A stretch of DNA of 49,671 nt from Alphaproteobacteria bacterium (GTDB lineage: Bacteria > Pseudomonadota > Alphaproteobacteria > GCA-2731375). Position numbers and translations under genes: made by a program. The stretch lies in contig JAJFGG010000172.1 in assembly GCA_021776235.1 (NCBI GenBank), forward strand, positions 1 through 49,671, in the 5' to 3' direction. The notes under the pieces were generated by a model, which saw nothing but the letters and a program-made list of their open reading frames with translations, did not search any database and was not told where the DNA came from. Shown here piece by piece: positions 17,458 to 25,431 of the stretch (the first letter of the stretch is position 1; each line of letters begins with the position of its first letter).

Positions 17458-19479
17458 ATGGCAACAAAGACCAAAACCAGGACAGCCACATCCAACGTTC
17501 AGCTATCGGCGGAGACGGCGGAAACGATCTATACCACCATGCGCCGCATCCGCGCGTTCGAGGAGCGCACCACCGAACTGTTCGCGCAAGGCGAGGTCAA
17601 GGGCACGGCGCACAGTTATATCGGCGAGGAAGCGGTGGCCGCCGCCGTCAGCGCCAACCTGCGTGACGACGACTTCATGGCCTCGAACCACCGGGGCCAT
17701 GGCCATTGCATCGCCAAGGGCGCTGATCAGAGTCTGATGATGGCGGAGTTGATGGGCCGCGAAAACGGCTATTGCGGCGGTTTGGGCGGCTCCATGCATA
17801 TCGCCGACCTGAGCCTTGGCATTCTGGGCGCCAATGGCATCGTTGGCGCCACCATGCCATTGGCCACGGGCGCCGCGCTGGCCATCAAGCTGCGCGGTGG
17901 CGATCAGGTGGTAGTTGCGTTTTTCGGTGATGGCGCTTCGAACCAGGGCACCTTCCATGAGTGCTCCAACCTGGCCAGCATATGGAAACTGCCGATCCTG
18001 TTTATCTGCGAGAACAATCAATATGCCTTGACTACCTCGTACCGGGATACCACCTCGGCCAGACAGATATCGGACCGGGCGGCGGGCTATGCCATGCCCG
18101 GCGTCACCATTGACGGCAATGACGCCGGTGAAGTCTACACAGTGGTCGGCGATGCGGTGGAGCGGGCCCGGGCCGGCGAGGGGCCAAGCCTGATCGAATG
18201 CATGACTTACCGGTGGGGCCAGCATTCCATGCGGGCCAATCTGCGCGACCCGCGGCCAAAGGAGGAATATGACGCCTGGATCGCCCGTGATCCCATCAAG
18301 CTGTTGGAAGAACGCATGCGGGCGGAAAAGACCGTGCCCCGCAAGCGGATCGCCGAAATCGGCGAACAAGTGGTGCAGGATCTGGAAAGCGCCGTTGCCT
18401 TCGGCGCCCAGGGGGCTGAACCCACGGTAGAGCGGATGCTGAATTCCGTCTATGCCGCGCACGCGGATTATGACGAACCAGGGCCCGTTGGCGGTCGGGA
18501 GATTACCTATGTGGAAGCCTTGAACGAGGCCATGGGGTTGGAAATGGCCCAGGACGACCGGGTTTTTGTCATGGGCGAGGACGTGGGTCGGACCGGGGGC
18601 ATATTCGGTGTAACCAAGGGCTTGTGGGAGCGTTTCGGAGATGACCGGGTCCGTGATACGCCAATCACCGAGGTCGGCTTCACCGGCGCCGGGGTGGGCG
18701 CGGCGATTGCCGGCATGCGCCCGGTGGTGGAACTGCAAATCTTTGATTTTGTCGCCTTGACCATGGACATGCTGGTCAATCAGGCAGCCAAGTTCCGTTA
18801 CATGCTGGGCGGCCGGCCAACCGTGCCCATGGTCGTGCGCGGCCCGCAGGGCGGCGGCATCCGCATGGCGGCGCAACATAGCCAAAGTCTGGAAGCCTGG
18901 TTTACCCATGTGCCGGGCCTGGTGGTGATGGCGCCGTCCACGCCTTATGACGCCAAGGGCATGTTGATCGCGGCGATCCGGGACGACAATCCGGTGATTT
19001 TTCTCGAGCACAAGATGCTCTACATGGAAAGCAAGGGCGAGGTGCCCGAAGGGGACTACGCCATCGCCATCGGCAAGGGAGACATCAAGCGCCAGGGCAG
19101 CGATGTCACCGTGGTGGCGACCATGACCATGGTTGGCCGTGTGCTCGCCGCGGCCCGGGTGTTGGAACGCGAAGGGATTTCCGTCGAGGTGGTGGATCCA
19201 CGCACCCTGCGCCCCCTGGACGAGGAGATCATCCTGAATTCCGTGGCCAAGACCAACCGTTTGTTGATTGCCCACGAGGCCTGGAAGAATGGCGGCTTTG
19301 GCGCCGAGGTGGCGGCGATGGTGGTGGAAAAGGGTTTTGATGATCTGGACGCACCGATCGTGCGCGTCGGCGGCCTGGATGTGCCCATGCCCTACAACGA
19401 CGCCCTGGAACGTACGGTGATCCCGTCCCAGGATCGCCTGACCCAGGCGATCCGTGATTTGGTGCGGAATGGCATCTGA
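17458..19479 (+). CDS. Fused E1 alpha-beta subunits of a thiamine-dependent 2-oxoacid/acetoin dehydrogenase
   Basis: One polypeptide of 673 residues joins both E1 chains. The alpha part (about 1-320) shows the thiamine diphosphate motif starting at GDG157-159 (GDGASNQGTFHECSNLAS, ending in ENN) and the GSMHIAD loop. The beta part (about 335-673) starts at REITYVEALNEAM and holds GEDVGRTGG, TPITEVGFTGAGVGAA and a transketolase C-terminal domain. The fusion decarboxylates a 2-oxo acid (pyruvate, branched-chain) or cleaves acetoin and passes the acyl group to a lipoyl E2. No E2 or E3 is in the window. The ATG at 17458 is preferred because homology begins just after it; an AGGAGG lies some 24 bases upstream, too far to be ideal. 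An HPt gene overlaps its end. Confidence 0.87.
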   Translation: MATKTKTRTATSNVQLSAETAETIYTTMRRIRAFEERTTELFAQGEVKGTAHSYIGEEAVAAAVSANLRDDDFMASNHRGHGHCIAKGADQSLMMAELMGRENGYCGGLGGSMHIADLSLGILGANGIVGATMPLATGAALAIKLRGGDQVVVAFFGDGASNQGTFHECSNLASIWKLPILFICENNQYALTTSYRDTTSARQISDRAAGYAMPGVTIDGNDAGEVYTVVGDAVERARAGEGPSLIECMTYRWGQHSMRANLRDPRPKEEYDAWIARDPIKLLEERMRAEKTVPRKRIAEIGEQVVQDLESAVAFGAQGAEPTVERMLNSVYAAHADYDEPGPVGGREITYVEALNEAMGLEMAQDDRVFVMGEDVGRTGGIFGVTKGLWERFGDDRVRDTPITEVGFTGAGVGAAIAGMRPVVELQIFDFVALTMDMLVNQAAKFRYMLGGRPTVPMVVRGPQGGGIRMAAQHSQSLEAWFTHVPGLVVMAPSTPYDAKGMLIAAIRDDNPVIFLEHKMLYMESKGEVPEGDYAIAIGKGDIKRQGSDVTVVATMTMVGRVLAAARVLEREGISVEVVDPRTLRPLDEEIILNSVAKTNRLLIAHEAWKNGGFGAEVAAMVVEKGFDDLDAPIVRVGGLDVPMPYNDALERTVIPSQDRLTQAIRDLVRNGI

Positions 19480-19810
19480 GCCCCGGCCGGCCATCGATTT
19501 GATACATCTGGGCACCTATACCCAGGGCGACCAGGCCCTGGAACGCGAGTTGCTCAGCATGTTTCTGCCCAGCGCCCAAGGCTATATAGATACCATGAAG
19601 GATAGCCAGGACGACGGGGCCGACAGATGGTGGACGGCGGTCCATAGCCTGAAGGGCGTTGCCCAGGGGGTTGGCGCCTGGGAAGTCGCCGTGCTGGCGG
19701 AAGCGGCGGAAAGCCACCGCGACAGCGCGCCACCGGTTCGCCATGACGATGCCGGGGCATTGCAGGCGGCCCTGGAACGCGTGCGTTGTTTTGTCGCGAA
19801 CTTGACCTGA
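19469..19810 (+). CDS. Orphan histidine phosphotransfer (HPt) protein
   Basis: This 113-residue helical protein is a stand-alone HPt domain. The phospho-accepting His59 sits in WWTAVHSLKGVAQGVGAWEV, which has the H-S-LKG-A pattern of HPt proteins. HPt proteins move phosphoryl groups between receivers. Both hybrid kinases in the window end in receivers without HPt, and each has receiver-type partners, so this protein could be their missing carrier; that is inference. The ATG at 19469 overlaps the end of the E1 gene by 11 bases, so it is probably co-transcribed with it. A GTG at 19454 is an alternative start. Confidence 0.8.
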   Translation: MASEPRPAIDLIHLGTYTQGDQALERELLSMFLPSAQGYIDTMKDSQDDGADRWWTAVHSLKGVAQGVGAWEVAVLAEAAESHRDSAPPVRHDDAGALQAALERVRCFVANLT

Positions 19811-19821
19811 TACAGGTCAAG
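19801..19821. promoter_or_regulatory. Perfect 9+9 bp inverted repeat at the HPt stop
   Basis: CTTGACCTG and CAGGTCAAG flank a three-base centre ATA. The repeat spans the HPt stop codon and lies about 90 bp before the universal stress gene. A loop of three and lack of a T tract argue for an operator rather than a terminator. The right-hand part (CTGAT-N4-GTCAA) resembles a degenerate FNR/CRP-family site, which often controls stress genes, but this match is weak. Confidence 0.4.
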
Positions 19822-19911
19822 TTGAAAACTGGAATTACCGGCCATGATCCCTATCTAAACTAGTGTATGCTGCCGCGTGACAAGGTCGGCGAAACCGAAG
19901 GGGATAAGTTA

Positions 19912-20730
19912 ATGGCGATCAAGGATATTGTTGTACATCAGGGCGAAGACGTCCATGCGGATAGGCGTTTGACAACGGGTCTGGCGCTGGCCAGACAGTT
20001 TGATGCGCATCTGACGGGCGTCTATGTCCTGAGTTATCCATCGGTGCCGGGTTTCGTGCAGACCGAATTGCCCAGTGAAATTATCGAGCAGCGCTACAAT
20101 GAGATCCGTGCCGCGGGCGAGGCCAAGCGGGCTGCTTTCGATGCCGCCGCGGCGAAGGAAAATGTGGCTGGTGAATTTCGCATCATGGAAGGTGATTTGG
20201 TCGATGCCGTGGCGCTTTGCGGCCGCTATAGCGATCTTCTGGTGGTCGCACAGCCCGATCCGGATCACCCTGCGCCCACCGACAGCTTGGCGGAAGATCT
20301 GTTGCTGGCCGCCGGCCGGCCCATATTGGTGGTGCCTTACGCCGGCGATTTAGGCCAAGTCGGCAGTCGCATAATGGTGGCCTGGAGCGGCACCCGCGAG
20401 GCAACCCGGGCGGTGCATGACGCCATGCCGTTACTGGTCCAGGCCGATGAGGTGGTGGTTTTCTCTGTCAATCCGGAAGACAGCGAGCATATCGCCGGGG
20501 CCGATATCAGCACGCATTTGGCCCGCCATGGGGTCAACGCCACCCCGCGTCATATCGTGGCGCCTGATATGCGGGTGGGTGACAGCGTACTTTCAGCCGT
20601 CGCCGATAACAGCATCGATCTGCTGGTCATGGGGGGATACGGCCATTCCAGGCTGCGCGAATTGGCCTTTGGCGGCGCCACGCGGGCCATCATGCGGTCG
20701 ATGACCTGTCCTGTATTGATGTCACATTAG
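19912..20730 (+). CDS. Universal stress protein with two UspA domains
   Basis: This 272-residue cytoplasmic protein has two UspA folds. The first (about 1-145) starts at IKDIVVHQGEDVHADRR. The second (about 150-272) starts at SRIMVAWSGTREATRAV and ends with the nucleotide-binding pattern MGGYGHSRLRELAFGGATR, then CPVLMSH. The second domain keeps the G-x2-G-x9-G motif of ATP-binding members; the first does not clearly show it. Such tandem proteins help survival under starvation, oxygen limitation or stress. AAGGGG precedes the ATG at 19912, so the earlier ATG at 19867 is not used. Confidence 0.88.
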   Translation: MAIKDIVVHQGEDVHADRRLTTGLALARQFDAHLTGVYVLSYPSVPGFVQTELPSEIIEQRYNEIRAAGEAKRAAFDAAAAKENVAGEFRIMEGDLVDAVALCGRYSDLLVVAQPDPDHPAPTDSLAEDLLLAAGRPILVVPYAGDLGQVGSRIMVAWSGTREATRAVHDAMPLLVQADEVVVFSVNPEDSEHIAGADISTHLARHGVNATPRHIVAPDMRVGDSVLSAVADNSIDLLVMGGYGHSRLRELAFGGATRAIMRSMTCPVLMSH

Positions 20731-20883
20731 GGCAGTCTCTGATTATTCGGATCGCTGCCGCGAGGTGATTCATTGTCTTGATTGCGATGCCATGGAGCGT
20801 CTGAGCGCGTTTTGTTTGTGACTACTTTCGGTGTACCTGTGATCAAGGACACTTGGATTTTACCCTGACTTCGGGGTACATGA

Positions 20884-20918
20884 TTAGGGCGGGTGGTCCC
20901 GTGGGCCATTCGCCCTAA
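20884..20918 (+). terminator. Hairpin upstream of the amidohydrolase gene
   Basis: Eight-base arms TTAGGGCG and CGCCCTAA enclose a 19-base loop that itself can pair (GGTCC with GGGCC-like). It lies after the universal stress gene and some 50 bp before the amidohydrolase start. It may end the stress-gene transcript; no clear T run follows. Confidence 0.35.
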
Positions 20919-20967
20919 ATCATTTACGACTGTAGATGTCACACTGAACCGAAATCAGGAGCACGCC

Positions 20968-22143
20968 ATGGCGATCATTAACCGAATTGCCGACCTTCAT
21001 GCGGATATGGTGGCCTGGCGCCACGATATTCATGCGCACCCGGAAACGGCCTTTGAAGAGGTGCGCACGGCGGCCGTGGTCGAGGAAAAGCTGCGCTCGT
21101 TCGGCATGGAGGTGCATACCGGATTAGCCAAGACCGGCGTTGTCGGCGTGCTGAAATGCGGCAATTCAGACCGCAAAATCGGACTGCGGGCGGATATGGA
21201 CGCCCTGGACCTGCAGGAACTGGCAGATGTTGCCCATAAATCCAAACACGATGGCAAGATGCATGCCTGTGGCCATGACGGCCATACCACCATGCTGTTG
21301 GGCGCCGCCCGTTATCTGGCGGAAACGAAGAATTTCGATGGCACCATCTATTTCATATTTCAGCCGGCGGAAGAGAACGAAGCCGGCGGCCGGGTCATGG
21401 TGAATGAAGGCCTGTTCGATCAATTCCCCTGCAACGATGTGTATGGCATGCACAATATGCCGGGCATTCCCGTCGGACAGATTGCCCTGATGCCTGGACC
21501 GATGATGGCTTCGGCGGATTTCTTCGAGATCGTGGTGAAGGGCACAGGTGCGCATGGGGCGATGCCTCATCAAGGCGTTGATCCCATCCTGATCGGTTCG
21601 GAAATCGTAACGGCGCTGCAACGGATCGTCTCGCGTACCGTGGATCCGCTAAAACAAGCGGTAATCTCGGCGACCAAATTTCAGGCCGGCCACACAACCA
21701 ACGTGATCCCCGAAACGGCCTTGATCGCCGGCACCACGCGGGCCTTTTCGGTCAAGGTGCAGGACATCATGGAGACGGAGATCAAGCGCGTCGCCGAGGG
21801 GATCGCCGCGGCCCATGGCGCCAGCATCGACTATACCTATGATCGCCGTTACGCGCCGACCATCAATACCCCGGAAGAGACGGAAATAGCCCATCGGGCT
21901 GCCGCGAACGTGGTTGGCGAGGAAAATGTTCGCCGCGATCTGCCGCCAACCATGGGAGCGGAGGACTTTTCCTGGATGCTGCAGGCCAAGCCAGGCTGTT
22001 ATGTCTGGGTTGGCAACGGCGCTAGCGGTGAACTTGGCGGCTGCATGGTGCACAATCCAAACTATGATTTTAATGACGAAGTGCTTCCCATAGGCGCTTC
22101 CTATTGGGTTAAGCTGGTGGAGCAGGAACTTGCCGCCGCTTGA
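20968..22143 (+). CDS. M20D-family amidohydrolase (hippurate hydrolase-like)
   Basis: This 391-residue enzyme is a two-metal amidase/carboxypeptidase of the M20D family, which removes acyl groups from amino acids or cleaves indole conjugates and peptides. The metal ligands are visible: the HACGHDGHTTMLLG motif, the PAEENEAGG glutamates, the His in YGMHNMPG and the His in MVHNPNYDFND. The dimerisation domain lies in the middle (KGTGAHGAMPHQGVDPI). CAGGAG sits seven bases before the ATG at 20968. The acyl substrate is not known. It is monocistronic, with its own upstream region. Confidence 0.88.
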   Translation: MAIINRIADLHADMVAWRHDIHAHPETAFEEVRTAAVVEEKLRSFGMEVHTGLAKTGVVGVLKCGNSDRKIGLRADMDALDLQELADVAHKSKHDGKMHACGHDGHTTMLLGAARYLAETKNFDGTIYFIFQPAEENEAGGRVMVNEGLFDQFPCNDVYGMHNMPGIPVGQIALMPGPMMASADFFEIVVKGTGAHGAMPHQGVDPILIGSEIVTALQRIVSRTVDPLKQAVISATKFQAGHTTNVIPETALIAGTTRAFSVKVQDIMETEIKRVAEGIAAAHGASIDYTYDRRYAPTINTPEETEIAHRAAANVVGEENVRRDLPPTMGAEDFSWMLQAKPGCYVWVGNGASGELGGCMVHNPNYDFNDEVLPIGASYWVKLVEQELAAA

Positions 22144-22227
22144 AAACTAGCCGCGTAGGATTAAGTTAGTTTTTACTATCTTTTGACTACCTAAGGTAAA
22201 TACGCCTGCGCCGACAAGGGGAAACCG

Positions 22228-23055
22228 ATGGGATTCAAGGTCAAGTTTTGGGGAGTTCGGGGCTCGATAGCCTGCCCATCCTCAAAATACGTCATGTTCG
22301 GCGGCAATACCTCTTGCATTGAAGTTTCCTGCGGCGGCCAGCGGGTGGTGTTCGACTGCGGCACGGGCATCCGGAATTTCGGCCACTGGATGATGAAAAA
22401 AGGCGTGCGCCGGGCGGATATTCTGATGTCCCACAGCCATTGGGATCATATCAACGGTTTTCCCTTCTTTTCTCCGGCTTTCCAGCCTGATTGTGAATTC
22501 CGCATCATGGCCGGACATCTATTCAACATACCGGAGACCCTGCACGACGTCATGGCCGGGCAGATGAACCAGCCGACTTTCCCCGTTCCCATCGAGGCGA
22601 TGCAGTCGAAGATGGTGTTCGAGGATTTCGTCGCCGGCGACAGCTTTACCCTGGGCAGCGATATCAAGGTTAGCACCACGTTACTGCGGCACCCGGACAA
22701 TGCCACCGGTTACCGCATCGATTATGGCGGCAAGAGCTTCTGTTACGTGACGGATACGGAACATATCCCGGGCAAGCCTGATGAAAACATTCTGCATTTG
22801 ATCGATCACGCCGACGTTGTGGCCTATGATTGCACCTATACGGATCGGGAGTTCCCCGCAAAAATCGGCTGGGGCCATTCGACCTGGCAGGAAGGCGTAC
22901 GTTTGTGCAAGCTGGCCAATGCCAAACGCCTGGTTATTTTCCACCATGACCCTGATCATGAAGATCCGTTCATGGAACTGTTGGAGGCCGAGGCGCGCCT
23001 GGCCTGGGACGGTGCCCTGATGGGCCGGGAGAACATGCGCCTGACGTTGGCTTAG
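22228..23055 (+). CDS. Metallo-beta-lactamase-fold hydrolase, phosphodiesterase-like
   Basis: This 275-residue protein starts with KVKFWGVRGSIACP, typical of an MBL-fold branch related to PhnP, RNase Z and cyclic phosphodiesterases. It carries the SHSHWDHINGFP metal motif, a RHPDN His, the bridging Asp in CYVTDTEH and a C-terminal FHHDPDHED. The substrate is not known, and it is a different branch from the MBL protein at 16328. AAGGGG precedes the ATG. It converges on the choline-kinase-like gene with 61 bp between stops. Confidence 0.8.
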   Translation: MGFKVKFWGVRGSIACPSSKYVMFGGNTSCIEVSCGGQRVVFDCGTGIRNFGHWMMKKGVRRADILMSHSHWDHINGFPFFSPAFQPDCEFRIMAGHLFNIPETLHDVMAGQMNQPTFPVPIEAMQSKMVFEDFVAGDSFTLGSDIKVSTTLLRHPDNATGYRIDYGGKSFCYVTDTEHIPGKPDENILHLIDHADVVAYDCTYTDREFPAKIGWGHSTWQEGVRLCKLANAKRLVIFHHDPDHEDPFMELLEAEARLAWDGALMGRENMRLTLA

Positions 23056-23061
23056 AGCGTG

Positions 23062-23096
23062 TCGCGGGCCCGGATCGAGTGGCCGAAGGCCCGCGA
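23062..23096. terminator. Inverted repeat between convergent genes
   Basis: Perfect nine-base arms TCGCGGGCC and GGCCCGCGA are separated by 17 bases. The position between two converging stops suits a bidirectional terminator. No T tract is seen on the plus strand. Confidence 0.45.
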
Positions 23097-23116
23097 AAGT
23101 GATTGCGGTAAAGCGC

Positions 23117-24007
23117 TCAGATTTCGCGAAATTCAACGATACTGCGATCCAACAGGTCCAGGCGTTGTTGACTGTAGGCGGCGTGGTCAAAATCCAGATC
23201 GGCAAACATTTCGCCGACGCCGCCCCATAGGCCGGCCCATATCAGGGCAGCGCATTTCCAGGCCCTAAGCCTGCGTCGGCTGGCCTGGTTCGGTTGTTCA
23301 TCGTTTTGCCGCCGGTAACGGTGCAAGAGTTCATCGGCCGCCTCCGACTCCAGGTCCAGATTGGCGGCCAGACAGGCCAAATCGTACAGGCCGTCATTCC
23401 AGCCGCCGAATTCCCAACCGATGAGCCAAAGCCGCCCGCCGTCATCCAGAATATTCTCCGCCATCAGACCGTTGTGGCAGAACACCGGCTGGATCGGGCC
23501 GATGGCGTTTTCCAGTTCATCGTTCAACGTCATCAATCTGCTGATCGCCGGGGCCATCCGTCCGCCATGTTGCATGATGATCCGGGCATAGCGGCGGCTC
23601 AGATGAAATACCCAGAACATCGGACCTGGCACTTCCAGGTGCCCCGGGAGATCCAGGTGGCATTGGCCCAGCAGACCGGTCAAGCGGTCCATATTGGCGT
23701 CCTGGACCAAAATCGCGGCATCCATGGTTGTGGAATCCGCCAGGTAGTCAAATATCAGCGCGCCGGGTTCGTGATGGATCAGGGCCGGGGACAGGCCGGC
23801 GTCGTGGGCTGCCTGGCTGACCGCAATTTCGTTGTACCGATAGAGCGCATGTTCCGGCCTGTCGTCGCCGATGTGCACGACATATTTTTGCGTCCCGTCG
23901 TCAACCAGAAATTTGTGCTTGTTATGGTCACCGGGCAACGGTTGCGCCGTTACGGGCCCCGTCCAAAAGTCCAACTGCATTGCCTGCCGGCGGGCCTGAT
24001 CGACCAT
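23117..24007 (-). CDS. Choline/ethanolamine kinase-like protein lacking both catalytic aspartates
   Basis: The fold is that of the APH/choline kinase family (296 residues). The N-lobe has the loop PGDHNKHKFLV and strand KYVVHIGDD. The C-lobe has the catalytic loop and the metal-binding loop. In active relatives these read HND-L-x3-N and LIDWE. Here the catalytic loop is CHNGLMAENIL (Gly180, codon GGT) and the metal loop is LIGWEFGGWND (Gly197, codon GGT). The Arg usually found in the VVRIPG-like strand is His45. The rest of both motifs is intact, so this looks like a pseudokinase or a repurposed binding protein rather than random decay. The ATG at 24007 has AGGGGA upstream. Confidence 0.75.
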   Translation of the reverse strand: MVDQARRQAMQLDFWTGPVTAQPLPGDHNKHKFLVDDGTQKYVVHIGDDRPEHALYRYNEIAVSQAAHDAGLSPALIHHEPGALIFDYLADSTTMDAAILVQDANMDRLTGLLGQCHLDLPGHLEVPGPMFWVFHLSRRYARIIMQHGGRMAPAISRLMTLNDELENAIGPIQPVFCHNGLMAENILDDGGRLWLIGWEFGGWNDGLYDLACLAANLDLESEAADELLHRYRRQNDEQPNQASRRRLRAWKCAALIWAGLWGGVGEMFADLDFDHAAYSQQRLDLLDRSIVEFREI

Positions 24008-24135
24008 TACTTCAATCCCCTGAGTTCAAACGGCCCCGTATCGTTCCGGCGTGATCCGACCATGCTAGAGGGTTTTCCCACGCCTTGCTATGATCGCCGT
24101 CGCAGATGTCATTACATGTCAAGCAGGGGGTAGCC

Positions 24136-25314
24136 ATGCCATTGAGTGGAATTCGGGTAATTGATCTGGGGCGGGTCATCGCTGGCCCACTGGGGCCGAT
24201 GTTGCTGGGTGACCTGGGCGCCGATGTGATCAAGGTCGAGACCGGCCAGGGCGACACGCTACGCCAACAAGCTCCCAGTTTCAGTCCCGGCCTGGGCGGC
24301 TATTTCACCACCGCCAACAGGAATAAACGCAGCCTGCATGTTGATCTGCGCAAGCCGGGGGGCAATAAGCTTTTGCAGGCACTCATGCGGTCCGGCGATG
24401 TGCTGGTGGAAAATTTCCGCCCCGGCGTGTTTGATGCCATGGGTTATACGGACGAAGTGCTGGCGCGTGATTTTCCGCATCTGGTCGTGGCCCGTCTGTC
24501 CGCTTTCGGCGATGTGGGGCCCATGGGCGCGCGCTCCGGGGTGGATCAACTGGTGCAGGGTTACTCCGGACTTATGGCCATTACAGGCAGTGCCGAGACT
24601 GGGCCGATCCGGTCGGGCGTTGCCATCTCGGATGTTCTGGGCGGGTTGTGCAATACCATTGGAATTCTGGGCGCCTTGATGGAACGGCAACAAAGCGGCC
24701 GGGGCCAGGTGGTGCGCACCTCGTTGTTGGAGGCGACCATGTCGATGTTGACGGTGCAGGCGGGGAAGTATTTCGCCTCTGGTCAGGATCCCCAGCCCGA
24801 AGGCAATCATCATCCGGCCATCGCACCCTATGGCTTGTTCCAAACGTCCGACGGCCAGATTCAGATCATGGTGGCCCGCAACGAGGATTTCCGCCGCTTC
24901 GCTGATTTCTGTGGCCGGCCGGAATGGAAGGATGACCCCCGCTTCGCCGACGGCGGCGCCCGCTCTATCAACAAGGACGCCATGCGCGCACTGGTCGCCG
25001 AGGCGATGGTGGAAAAAAGCACCGAAGCATGGCTGCAGTTTCTGGTCGAGAACGACATCCCCCATGGGCCGGTGCTTTCCATCCAGCAAGCCTTTGACAG
25101 CGCCCAGGCCAAGGCGCTTGGCATGACCATGGAAATGACGGCGGGGGATGGCACGGAGATCAAGGTGCCGCGATTTCCCTGGCGCTTTAACCGCACACCC
25201 GCCCAGGTGCGCCGACCGCCGCCGCAAGTGGGTGAGCATACAGAGGAAATTTTGTCCGAAGTGGGCCTGGCCGACGATCCGGAGGTGCGCGCCGCGCTTT
25301 TGAAATTGCCCTGA
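24136..25314 (+). CDS. Family III CoA-transferase (CaiB/BaiF type)
   Basis: This 392-residue enzyme moves CoA between carboxylic acids by an aspartyl-CoA mixed anhydride mechanism. The N-terminal LSGIRVIDLGRVIAGPLG, the GADVIKVE strand, NRNKRSLHVDLRKPGG, and the VENFRPGV motif are all typical. The likely catalytic Asp is in VAISDVLGG. The start at 24136 has AGGGGG; an upstream ATG at 24106 is not supported. Its substrate cannot be read. It opens a run of catabolic genes and may activate an acid made or used by the dioxygenase downstream. Confidence 0.9.
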   Translation: MPLSGIRVIDLGRVIAGPLGPMLLGDLGADVIKVETGQGDTLRQQAPSFSPGLGGYFTTANRNKRSLHVDLRKPGGNKLLQALMRSGDVLVENFRPGVFDAMGYTDEVLARDFPHLVVARLSAFGDVGPMGARSGVDQLVQGYSGLMAITGSAETGPIRSGVAISDVLGGLCNTIGILGALMERQQSGRGQVVRTSLLEATMSMLTVQAGKYFASGQDPQPEGNHHPAIAPYGLFQTSDGQIQIMVARNEDFRRFADFCGRPEWKDDPRFADGGARSINKDAMRALVAEAMVEKSTEAWLQFLVENDIPHGPVLSIQQAFDSAQAKALGMTMEMTAGDGTEIKVPRFPWRFNRTPAQVRRPPPQVGEHTEEILSEVGLADDPEVRAALLKLP

Positions 25315-25431
25315 TCCGGCAAAAGAGATGGAAGCGCAGGTTTGCCTGTCGGGAACAGGATATCTTCCATCGGGCTTGAGCCGGGGACGGGTTGCGGGCA
25401 GAATGTACTTTCAATAACCGGGAGACATTGC

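Noticed and set aside
17503-19515. Minus-strand open frame of 670 codons across the E1 fusion
   Set aside because: It is the antisense shadow of a well-supported gene with both thiamine motifs, and it reads like no family.
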